Positions 11,556 to 21,068 of a stretch of 64,000 bases of DNA are shown here, in pieces (the stretch's first letter is position 1; every line of letters starts with the position of its first letter). The translations under genes and the position numbers were made by a program. The notes under the pieces were generated by a model. The model saw only the letters and a list, made by a program, of their open reading frames with translations. It was not told the origin of the DNA and made no database searches. The stretch is from Magicicada septendecula (lineage: Eukaryota > Arthropoda > Insecta > Hemiptera > Cicadidae), in assembly GCA_034769895.1 (NCBI GenBank), contig CM068370.1:35911747-35975746 (forward strand), given 5' to 3'.

Positions 11556-11842
11556 TGGAAACATTATTTGCCGGGCTGTTAGGCCGCGGTCAGACGTTTC
11601 GGCACCACCATCGGAAGCCATCTTCAGTGTCGGAAACAATTGGCAAGGTGACCGCCAATTCACCGCAGTAACGAGATAGAAACTTTGAAAGCATCATTCA
11701 CCCCAGTCTGTACCTCATCACTGGGGTGAATTTGCGGACCCCGTGCCAATTGTTTCCAACATTGAAGATGGCCTCCGATAGTGGGCCGAAACGTCTGTCC
11801 ACACAAACAGTAGACCGCGGTCTAACAGGCCGAATGTTTCCA
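11556..11842. mobile_element. Palindromic foldback element, family F2
   Basis: Inverted arms begin TGGAAACATT with CCGGGCTGTTAGGCCGCGGTC-like sequence and include hammerhead-like cores at 11597-11627 (minus) and 11762-11791 (plus): YTGAAGA, T, GGCC...GGCC, GAA, ACGT, C. Stem I has GACA/TGTC as its family consensus, intact at 31900-31941. No coding capacity. Confidence 0.7.
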
Positions 11843-12290
11843 CTAAAAAAATGTTCTTCACTTTTATTTTTTCTCATCTTTGGTGAGGACATATTGCACT
11901 AATTTATTAGGGCGTAGGTTACCTAATCCAATGCACGTCTCTCTACATCAAACAACTGCTTACGGTTCAGTAAACCTATCATGTGATACGAGTCGTTCAA
12001 TTATCCATTCGTTTTCGTATTTATTATTTATCAGTTAGGTTCATTTAATTAACAGTCTCTATTGACAGTGGCGTGTCTAGAATTTGGTCTTGGGTGGGGG
12101 GTCGAATCGGCTTCATACAAAACAAAAAACCAAGTTAAAGCTAATTAATATTACAATCTTTAAAGTGATTGGAAAAACGTGTGATATACTGAAATCAGTC
12201 CCATTAAAGTAAACGGTAATAACACAATAAAAATACACTCCATTAAAACCTTGTCTATAAGATATTTCTTGTATGAATTGATTTGTTTAT

Positions 12291-12790
12291 AGACTTTTAA
12301 TGAAGAAATTTGTGTTAGTGGTTGAAATCACAAGCAGAATGATCACTGTTGCACACCACTATATAAAAATTATCCCGATTAGCGCTTTCAAGCTTCACAG
12401 CTCATCGTCAGAACGGAACAGACAGAAATTATGTGAAAACAAACCCTTCACCCCTCTCACCCAACCCTGCTCACACACAACAAGCTATAATATAAATGTC
12501 CCTTCCCCACCCCCTAAACCCTGTCACAAAACACTGAAACACAAGGAATTTGCTAGAAAAATATGTAACTGTACAGATGGTGGGACAGGGTTTAGGGGGT
12601 GGGGAAGGGACATTTATATTATAGTTTGTTGTGTGTGAGCAGGGTGGGGTGAGAGGGGTGAAGGGTTTGTTTTCACATAATTTCTGTCTGTTCCGATCTG
12701 ACGATGAGCTGTGAAGCTTGAAAGCGCTAATCGGGATAATTTTTATATAGTGGTGTGCAACAGTGATCATTCTGCTTGTGATTTGTTTAT
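12291..12790. mobile_element. Palindromic Penelope-like element with 12-bp target duplication
   Basis: Palindrome at 12325-12784, arms almost perfect over ~200 bp, preceded by a 34-nt unpaired tail (12291-12324). The flanks TGATTTGTTTAT at 12279-12290 and 12779-12790 are an exact 12-bp direct repeat, confirmed by other H1 copies as empty sites. Each arm has a hammerhead-like core, best at 12691-12736. The 112- and 99-codon frames in opposite arms are the same sequence read twice and not genes. Confidence 0.75.
12691..12736 (+). ncRNA. Hammerhead-ribozyme-like motif (best example)
   Basis: In order: TTCCGAT (stem I), CTGACGA (core), one extra T, GAGCT gtga AGCTT (stem II, loop of 4), GAA, AGCGCT (self-complementary stem III), A, ATCGGGA (stem I). 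TTCCGAT and ATCGGGA pair over 7 bp with one G-T pair. The order and core match a type I hammerhead (CUGANGA, stem II, GAAA, UH before stem I). The extra T between core and stem II is a departure from the standard. The mirror arm holds a slightly decayed copy at 12385-12411. Confidence 0.45.
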
Positions 12791-12805
12791 GTCATACTTC
12801 AAATG

Positions 12806-13375
12806 CAGGGGCGGATTTACGCACAGGCAGACTAGGCACTTGCCTGGGGCGGCAAATTTTGGGGAGCGGCAAAATTTGAGTTAAGAAATGATATTTTTAG
12901 ATTCAAACAAATTTATAAGTATAAAAGCCAGTTCAATTAAGCACACACAAATATAAAAATTATCTACGATAAAATTAGTTGAGTTGCATATACAACTGGA
13001 CCAGTATTCCAGTATTTTCCGTTTGTCATTTAATAAATAATGTTTGTACCCATATTTTATGTGATTTTATTTACGTTTCCCTTAATTTCTAACTCAAATT
13101 AATTATTTCCTCCTGACAAGTAAATATTTATATTATCAATGTTTATTTATTTTTACATGAAATATAATTCACCTGACAGTCAAAGGAAACGAGGCAGACA
13201 ATCAAACTGGGGGGGATGTGAAATCGAAGAGGGGAAGGGAGGGGAATGAAGGAGAGAGATAGGAGAGGGTGGTGGGGAAGGGAGGGGAATGAAGGAGAGC
13301 GATAGGAGAGGGTGGTGGGGAGGGGCGGCATTATCTGCCATACCTGGGGTCGGCAGTACAGCAAATCCGCCCCTG
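12806..13375. mobile_element. hAT-type MITE, family H3, nested
   Basis: Terminal repeats CAGGGGCGGATTT at both ends (inverted). Flanks TTCAAATG (12798-12805) and TTCAAACG (13376-13383), 8 bp with one difference. Contains two copies of a purine-rich ~58-bp phrase near 13220-13320 in tandem. 570 bp, no transposase. Confidence 0.85.
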
Positions 13376-13585
13376 TTCAAACGTAATGCAAATGCTGTGT
13401 AATAAACCTGTTTGTATATTTTAGAAAGAGTTACTACTATATTAGCGCACGCTGCTGAAAAAAATTAATCCTAAACATTAAGAGATTAACAAAATTCCCC
13501 GTCAACTTTTTCGGCCCTCGGGGGGGGGGTTAGGTCTCGTTTGTCCCCCCCCCGTAAAATACGCCCCTGTGTATTAATCCTACGT

Positions 13586-13770
13586 TGACATAGGTAGTTG
13601 CTGAACTGCTAATTGCTTTGGATTAGGCTTTTCGGTGTCTCTACCATTATCACGTACTAAACGACCACGTCTGTACGGCTACACTTGTCTAACCAACCCC
13701 ATTTTCGTTTGATATTGGTGGAGGCGCCGAAAGACCTCGTCCGAATGAGAATCAGTTAACGGTCAGGCGA
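13586..13770. mobile_element. Inverted-repeat MITE fragment related to 40487-40653
   Basis: Shares GTTGCTGAACTGCTA, 'accattatcacgtactaaac' and a GCCGAAAGACCTCGTCCG-like segment with the palindrome at 40487. Arms are diverged. No coding capacity. Confidence 0.45.
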
Positions 13771-13783
13771 CTGTCTACAACAG

Positions 13784-14476
13784 TTTTTTTTTCGGTTAAG
13801 TGGCAGCATGCAGTGAGCAATAATTACTCTACGTAGCAATCGCCAGTATCAACGCATTTCCCCCTCCAACGCATTTTGCAACTATTCCATGGCGACAGCG
13901 TGCCCTGCGACTCTGTATTGTATGCCGCAATCGAAAGTGTACTATAGTATCGTTGCGTGTCATGAATTTCCTTCAGTTAACAGCACAGATTCCCGACAAA
14001 GATTCAGCGATACAGTTTCTAAGAGACAAAAATATTTTACATAACCCAAGAATTTGTACGAACGGCGATCAAACGAAAGTGTATACGACAGGTAAAGACC
14101 GTTGGGTATGTTCTACAAAGGACTGTCGGGAATCCAAACAAGTGCGACAGGGTACATTACTAAATAATTCTCGATTAGATTTCCGCACAATCGTATACTT
14201 CATTTACTGTTGGAGTAAGGAGTACACAACCGGGCAATACTGTCAAGATGAGTTGGAAATCAATCACTTCACATGCATGGATTGGAATTCATACATGCGA
14301 GAAGTGTGCGAGCACCATTTTATATAAATATAAATATAAACAAATATGTCAAAATGAAAATAAAAATACAAACTGTCGCTGGTTATCGCTACGTGTGGAG
14401 GGGGGAATGCGTTGTTACTGGCGATTGCTACGTAGAGTAATTGCTCACTCCATGCTGCCACTTAACCGAAAAGATC
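13784..14476 (+). mobile_element. Merlin (IS1016/ISXO2-like) DNA transposon derivative
   Basis: Inverted terminal sequences of about 100 bp (TTTTCGGTTAAGTGGCAGCA outward at both ends), flanked by TACAACAG (13776-13783) and CACAACAG (14477-14484), an 8-bp duplication with one difference as usual for Merlin. Between the arms is only the N-terminal part of the transposase. The left and right arms each carry 'gagtgagcaat' and 'ctacgtagcaatcgccagta'. Confidence 0.8.
13953..14327 (+). CDS. Merlin transposase N-terminal fragment (124 codons)
   Basis: The frame reads FLRDKNILHNPRIC, then WVCSTKDC, KQVRQGTLLNN, SRLDFRTIVYFIYCWS and CQDELEINH. The cysteine pairs look like the zinc ribbon that opens ISXO2/IS1016-type transposases, and the GT-x-SRL-x-F block follows it in the family. 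The catalytic DDE part should begin soon after but is absent; the frame ends in the AT-rich junction with the right arm. Full Merlin transposases are roughly twice to three times this length, so this piece cannot catalyse transposition, though its terminal repeats could serve a full enzyme elsewhere. Confidence 0.75.
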   Translation: MRVMNFLQLTAQIPDKDSAIQFLRDKNILHNPRICTNGDQTKVYTTGKDRWVCSTKDCRESKQVRQGTLLNNSRLDFRTIVYFIYCWSKEYTTGQYCQDELEINHFTCMDWNSYMREVCEHHFI

Positions 14477-14484
14477 CACAACAG

Positions 14485-16573
14485 TCATAGTTACCAGTTT
14501 GGGACATTTCTGCGTAGTAAACGAAATTTAGTGTCAAGTACGAAACTGTTGACCATACATAATCGTTAACGAGCACCGATATAACAGTAGCGATATAAAC
14601 GTACAATGACATTTCTGGCGGCGTCTAAAGTTACGGCTGACGAGACGTGAGCAATTGCGTATTACAAAAGGGACGCGCCACTCGAGAAGTGTGCTAACGG
14701 CGCGATATATATGCAACTCTGCAACTCATACACATACACACACGCGCGCGCGCGAGCGAGCGTGTTTATACAGAGGCAGTAGTGTTCATAACCGGAACGA
14801 TCAATAACAGGAAGAGCGGCACAAATAAAGTTTTATGACGGCGTTAAAAAGAAAATATTATTTATTTTCACTGAAGATTTGATAACAATACTTGGCGGAT
14901 AAGCTGTACTGACATAAACGCAAAATTTGTCGTCCATACAATGATATAACCCGTCTTATGAGGCATTCCCACCCAGAGCTCGCAACAAACGCAACAGTAC
15001 AAGTTACACTACAGCTTATGTAAGATATACTTACACAGCGAAGACAGTCTGCCTAGTCGTGTCTGCGTGTAGTCGAGAGGCACACAGAAATGCATTAAGA
15101 CCGTCTCTTATCGTGACAAGGAAATGCGCTCAACTTTTCAGTATTTAAAACAACATTATAGCCTACGGGAGTTGTATTTACATGAAGCAAATAGGGATTT
15201 TAAATTTAATATGCAGGTTGCAAATTTTAAGTCAGTCAGTTTGTTCACACACACACACACACACATAACTCTGGCTGCTACCTGTTCCCAGTGGTGTTCG
15301 CTCTGCAGCGTTAGTCCGATGATATTTTCGGTCTTTCCAACTGTCACAGACGAAAAACGTGTGCTCTACATACCGTTGCCATTAAACAGTAGGTTCCATA
15401 TGCCCTTGATAGAATCTGTTACCACAACCTAGGATACGTGGAATAAGGCAGACTACGAGAACACTGTATTTGGAAAGGAGGTTAGACTAGTGACGAGAGT
15501 AAAAGAGAAAATTACCAACATAGCCAGAACAATTTCATTTCAAGAAGCGAGGAATATTTCCCCTGATAGTAGATCGGTCACCGGCAGAAAGTAACGGACA
15601 TTTCCCTGAAAACATGTAAACATCAGTTTCCTAGTTTCTGACGATGGCAACTTCCTGTTGAAAACAGGAAATCAGGTTGAAGTAAGGAGGAACAAGATTT
15701 TACTATAGCAGGAATCAATGTGGGTTCCTCGTCTGGCGAGTGAGTGGTGGGGGTAACACGCAGAGACAGCCTGACTTTTCACACGCTACGTGAAACGCCT
15801 AAGACTATTGAAATGGCCAGAATCCAACGTATTCCGTGTTAACCTTCCAGAGTGCATATTTTGGTGAAGAATAAATCAACAACGCTTTCATAATTACAAA
15901 GTAATTGCATATGGAATGTACCTGAAAGTAAACCGCATGATAGCATATAAAAACGCTGTATTAATAAGTAAAGACTTCAGGTTGAACATTGTAAATTAGT
16001 TGATACGAAATATTGTGATAATGCTAGTTTTAAGTATTTTTAGAGTAGTAAAACAACTTTAAGTGCTGTAAAATGATGCGTAATGATACTTAACCTCGTG
16101 CAGTCTGCTTAAGGATTTGCAGGCGACATAAAGGAGAGTGAAATTAAATGATTTATATTCAATTATAAAAAAAAATTAATAAAACGACTCTATCACATCA
16201 GTAAAGACTTTATAGTAAATAAAGCAAAAAAAAAATTAACATCAATTTATTTCATTGTAAAGAAATTAAATTTTAGTTTGTGTTACAAAAGTCAACAGGG
16301 ACAGACTAATTATTTTTTATAAGCTTTATAAAACAGCTCAGCTCAGTAAATTACAAAAATAATAGCATCATTATTAAATTCACTTCATTCCAGTAACATA
16401 CTACTGTATATCTACAACTACTTATTCTATGGGACACATATACATCCCAATATATATAATATGTAGTTTGCATTATCATTACATCTTATAGTTATATAGC
16501 ATTTTAGTTTTGCCTGTGCTGAATATCTCATATCAGGCTAATTTCTTTGACGAAGTCTTCAGAAATTTTGAAT
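14485..16573. other. No gene seen; CA/CG repeats
   Basis: Includes (CA)n/(CG)n at about 14731-14765 and (CA)n at 15246-15265. The rest is unremarkable, AT-rich towards 16600. The 102-codon frame at 15124-15432 is split by the CA run and lacks protein-like character. Confidence 0.4.
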
Positions 16574-16584
16574 TCAATTTTTCA

Positions 16585-17060
16585 CATTATACTTTTTTTT
16601 AGCGTACCGTGTCACTTATTAAATAATTATATAATTACCTTTATATCCACTTGAGAGACACTAAGTTTCGTCTAGTTATGACGCGTTTCGGGCACAAGGT
16701 CCCATCTTCAGATAACACTGATATTAATTTAAAACTAATTACTGTATAAAATTGTAACCATGAGTGTGGTTATGTCATTATAAATAAAAACTTTAAATCG
16801 CAACCTTTTTTTTTAGGTGTGACGATCGCGGTAGTGAGTGCACGCATGCGGGAGCTCCGGCCGTTCTTCGTTTAAAATTTCACATGCGATTTAAAGTTTT
16901 TATTTATAATGACATAACCACAATCATGGTTACAATTTTATACAGTAATTAGTTTTAAATTAATATCAGTGTTATCTGAAGATGGGACCTTGTGCCCGAA
17001 ACGCGTCATAACTAGACGAAACTTAGTGTCACTCAAGTGGATATAAAGGTAATTATATAA
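16585..17060. mobile_element. Palindromic Penelope-like element with 11-bp target duplication
   Basis: Palindrome from 16626 to about 17060, arms nearly identical over ~200 bp, with a 41-nt unpaired tail on the left (16585-16625). The direct repeat TCAATTTTTCA lies at 16574-16584 and 17061-17071. Each arm has a hammerhead-like core. No open frame. The central spacer is CpG-rich. Confidence 0.75.
16971..17012 (+). ncRNA. Hammerhead-ribozyme-like motif
   Basis: GTTAT (stem I), CTGAAGA, T, GGG...CCC (stem II), GAA, ACGCGT (palindromic stem III), C, ATAAC (stem I). GTTAT and ATAAC pair over 5 bp. The inverted copy is at about 16675-16715. Same departure from the standard as elsewhere: one extra T after the core. 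Confidence 0.42.
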
Positions 17061-17550
17061 TCAATTTTTCAGTTGAAGACGTAAACTGATGGACAGCATC
17101 ATAATAATGTCTCTGTGTCTTCTCAACAGCTTTTAAGGCTTGATCCTGAATATGCAGTATTTCCATAGGTACTTATGGTACAACGCTTGTCCAAACCAAC
17201 GGCACGACTTGTGTTCAGAGTTCTGAACTGTGCGGAGGCGGCTCTGTAAAAGGCGGACTACGTCATGCAGGAATGCTGTCGTCGCTTGACAATCTTTGTT
17301 TTCCCAATTCGCTTATTCGTAAGCTGTTTTTTTATGTACGTTTTAAATAGTGCGATAAAACTACACTGACGCGGGGCACGTTAATAATTCGCTGCGTCGT
17401 CGTCGTCGCCTGCCTTTCCAGTTGCGTGTGCTGAACTTCACCTCGGTTGACCCACATTCCTCCTTCCATTGCCCCCTTCCATAAGAGGAGCCTGTCTGAA
17501 GACAAGAGAATATCACGATTCCTGTAGTATATCAATATTTCTTGTATCTT

Positions 17551-17625
17551 TCTTCTTCTTCTTCTTCTTCTTCTTCTTCTTCTTCTTCTTCTTCTTCTTC
17601 TTCTTCTTCTTCTTCTTCTTCTTCT
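17551..17625. repeat. (TTC)n array, about 25 units
   Basis: Uninterrupted TTC triplets ending where LINE family E begins. On the LINE's strand this is a (GAA)n 3' tail. The glutamate-run frame over it is an artefact. Confidence 0.9.
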
Positions 17626-18175
17626 TTAGCACTACAGCCTAACGTGAGCCTTGGCTTCCGATACCAATCTTCTCCAATCTGTTTTCCATCCATTGGCCTT
17701 TCATTATAACCCTTCACATCCGTTCTTCTTAGATCTTGCAGCACATCATCCACCATCGTATCCTAGACTCTTTCTGCTTTTATAAACTTGCGCCCTCAAG
17801 CATTCGTTGGCATACGCTGATCATCCATCCGCTATAGGTGGCCTAGCCATTGTATTAGTTGAGCCTTTACGAGTCTTCCAGTGTCCTCGTGCTTCAATAG
17901 TTCATCTATCTCCCGGTTAATTTCTTATTCTCCGTTCGTCGTCTTCTTTAACCGGGCTAGAAACACGTCTTACAAGCTTTCTTTGAAACCTTCTCAGTGT
18001 TGCTTGTTTCTCTTTTTCTTAATGTCAATAATGTCTCGCGTTCACAAGTAACAACCGGTCTGATAAGTGTCTTATATATTATTATTTTTCTGTTACGACT
18101 AATGTGTACGTTAGTACTTACTAATAGTAATTTCAGTCAGTTAATACTTTTTAACATTCTCATCATCATCTCGCT
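17626..18175 (-). mobile_element. LINE 3' fragment, family E
   Basis: Minus strand encodes pieces such as WMISVCQRMLEGASL, MVDDVLQDLRRTDVKGYNE, RPMDGKQIGEDWYRKPRLTLGCSA, the family E tail found at 49248-49376 and 60094-60402. Upstream are decayed stretches of the post-RT region. It directly abuts the TTC array. Confidence 0.75.
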
Positions 18176-18369
18176 TCATGATGCATTACGCTGTCTTCCA
18201 ATCCTATCACGACAGTCACTCTGTCATCTGGTACTCCTCTTCCCTTCTCAATTCTCTACCTCCAGCTTCATCTCCGTCTTACAATTCACACCGTCCTATT
18301 ACTACTTGCTTGGGCAGTATATCCTAGGACAGCCTTCTGCACTATGGGTTCGGTTTTTATGTACAGTTT

Positions 18370-20956
18370 TGTAATGATCGAAATTTTAAAAAAATTTTAA
18401 TTCCTCGATCAAGTGACACGTTCCCACACTCAAGTCGACGGACACAAGCCCAGGTCGTAAATAATGACGAATCGAGGGCACGTCAAACCCGACGACAGAG
18501 CGAAGACAAAGAAAAAATGTCTGAGCACTGCACACAATGAGTATTTCAAGGCGTCACTGACAGCTAGCCGTTTGTCAAAATTTACAGCACCCAACAATCT
18601 GAAACAAAGACTTCGTCCAGCTGCCGAGTTACACGGAATCGAGATGGAACGCCTGCTGTGGAAGCAAAGTGTAACTGCTCAATTATGAAAGGCTTTACTA
18701 TGTTACAAAGGAAGTACAGAGCAATTTTAACGGAGAGATAGACAATAGACGTAACTCAGTGAATACTGCCAGTGTACCCTGCACAGCGTGAAAACACATT
18801 CTTGACAGTTTACTGAAATTTACGACTGAAAAGTAGAATTTCACCGAAATGAAGACAACGAAGGGTTGATAATCGGCGGAACGAACGTCGTGGAACTTAG
18901 ACAATTAACCAAGACCTGGAGTCTGTTAACAAAAGCTCAGTCAGAACCTTAGGGAAAGTCTAAACAAAGGATAACAGAAGGCCATGAAATTGTCCTAATT
19001 TCTTAGAATCTGTGCTACGCTCGTCACATGAAACACTCCGGGGATGACGACGACCAACCAGCATCAAGCATCTTCTAAGAGAGCTCGTGGAGAGAGTAGG
19101 AAGGGTTCGGCCGACGAATCGTGAAACAGTGGATGAGATCTACAGAAGGGTAGGAATTTGTACGACCAATCAAGAGTTCGAGAAGGCGTAGAGATCGAAA
19201 CTTAGACTTATGGGTAAGATGTTCCAATAAAACTGTTTGGCGAAGACGCGGAGCAGGCAGTCAAGTAGTTAATCGAGAGTCAGTGGGCAGTCAAGTAGTT
19301 AATCGAGAGTCAGTAATTTTCAATCGGATAGTCAAGTATTCAATCGAGTAGTCAAGTCGTTCAATCGAACAATTAGTCGCAGTTAACAGTCAGTCGGTAG
19401 TCAAGAGTATGTAGTTAATAGTAGCAGTTGATAGTCGCAATTAATAGTCAGAAGTTAGTGCGTACGATAGACAGACGTGATAGATGTGCGACCGACCGGA
19501 TTCACTAATTTGTAAATTCATAAGTGAACAAAGACATCGGTATAGTCACACTTATACACAATTCTGTGCGGAAATATAAACTATGAGTGCGTACGGGACT
19601 TGAAATCTCAACTGACGCGCACATAATAATATACTAATTAACATTTAAAGTAGAACAGTGAGTGTCACCTCAAACATTCTCACATCAAAACGTATCACCA
19701 TGTTGAACAATTAGTTGAATAAACTATACCAAACAATTAAGCACGCAGTACGCGATACACCCAAAATAGACGGCACAGTTAACCATGTACACAAATATGG
19801 CAAACTTTCAGAACAATTCAAGTTAATGACAACATTAACACCTCACTATTTGAACTCCGGACACTCGACATCAGCGGGTTACCACAATACCATACACATG
19901 ACGGGAGTGGAGATTTAGTGGAGTGAAGTGAAATTATCAGTGCTCTGCGTAACAGTGATTATGATCTTCGACGAATCATCTAGAAAGTGTCTTCTCACGA
20001 CGACGGAATTGGATAAACACTCTCAAAGATAAGCTTTATGTCTACTTAATCTTAGTAGTATATACTACACTACTGTTCTGTTGCCTCTTTTCAAAGAACT
20101 AACCCCAAGAGAATAATTACATATGAGTCATATGAATCATAAAATCTATAAAATAACACTAACGTAATTCGTTATCTGAGAAATAATGAACGCATTTTAG
20201 GTAGGAATAAGTATAATTGTTGATTGTTTATTATTCGTGTATGTTTTATATATGTGCATTATTTACTGCATTTGAATGTACCATGTGTTTATGTTTCAGG
20301 AAACATCGTATAAATTGAATAATTGTATTTATATCATGTGCTTTAATATGTATGTAATTTGCAGGATATAGTTACTTACTTCAGTAAGATGTGTAATAAA
20401 TAAGTAGTTAATTTACAGTATTCATGCGTTCATTATTGAAATTTCACCTTTGTTATTGATGTATTTTCATTCTAAGTATTACACTAAAAATCTCATAACT
20501 TATGCTAAACATCAATGGATACAATAAACTCGACCATTGAAACGTCTGATTAATAGACTCATAAAATCGTATTTAATCAGACACTGTGTTGAGTCAAATC
20601 TGACGAATAGAAATAATTTTAGATATATCAATTTTAACGTATTACATAAATCTTTAATTAATATGATTCATAATTGTTGAGTAATTAATCCGCGCAGATA
20701 ATTAGCACAGATTAATATTCACTAGATGTAAATGGTTTACACAATTAATTACCACAGATGTAAATTATATTTACACCACTAAATGTAAATGGCTGCACAA
20801 CGCTTGGCATTAAATGTAAATGGCATCCAGCTTTAGGGCGAGATACATATGAGAAAGTGATAAACTCACATAAAATACCACTAGTCCCATTTACTAAATG
20901 TAAATCATTTATATCACGATTAGCATAATAAATAAACCCCATTTATGCTAACTATA
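18370..20956 (+). repeat. 5' LTR
   Basis: Unusually long for an LTR. Contains a 30-bp tandem duplication at 19257-19314 among many 'agtcaagtagttaatcgag'-type phrases (19255-19450). Five copies of an ATGTAAAT octamer lie at 20727-20903. A 9-bp hairpin (TTAGCATAA / TTATGCTAA) around an AATAAA signal lies near 20919-20952. Small frames of 65-75 codons occur but are not convincing genes. Confidence 0.85.
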
Positions 20957-20959
20957 AAA

Positions 20960-20977
20960 TGGCGCCCATCGCATGGC
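20960..20977 (+). promoter_or_regulatory. Primer-binding site, tRNA-Lys-like
   Basis: TGGCGCCCATCGCATGGC begins 3 nt after the 5' LTR. It agrees at about 14 of 18 positions with the complement of an insect tRNA-Lys 3' end as I remember it, with the first nine (TGGCGCCCA) exact. Confidence 0.7.
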
Positions 20978-21068
20978 AAAAGAGAGCAGACAGTAGTATT
21001 TAGACTAATTACAATAATATAGTACGTAAGACATTATTAAATAAGTGTAAGGTTAGCTTGACTGGTAA

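Larger units (their letters stand above)
12066..13569 (-). mobile_element. hAT-type MITE, family H1, split by two later insertions
   Basis: Ends CAGTGGCGTGTCTAGAATTT (left) and, inverted, CAGGGGCGTATTTTACG (right), flanked by TCTATTGA and TGTATTAA (6 of 8 equal). Removing 12291-12790 and 12806-13375 with their target duplications leaves a continuous H1 copy matching the one at 39459. That proves the nesting order. Confidence 0.85.

Noticed and set aside
11556-11842. Clear target duplication for this palindrome
   Set aside because: Only an A-run of about seven bases could be matched between the flanks, which is not convincing.
12300-12770. Two ~100-codon frames with near-identical protein on opposite strands
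   Set aside because: They are the two arms of a palindrome read once each; the repetition comes from the DNA inversion.
18464-20942. Small frames inside the LTRs (65-75 codons), repeated exactly in the second LTR
   Set aside because: Identity between LTRs explains their recurrence; composition is not protein-like and no motif is seen.
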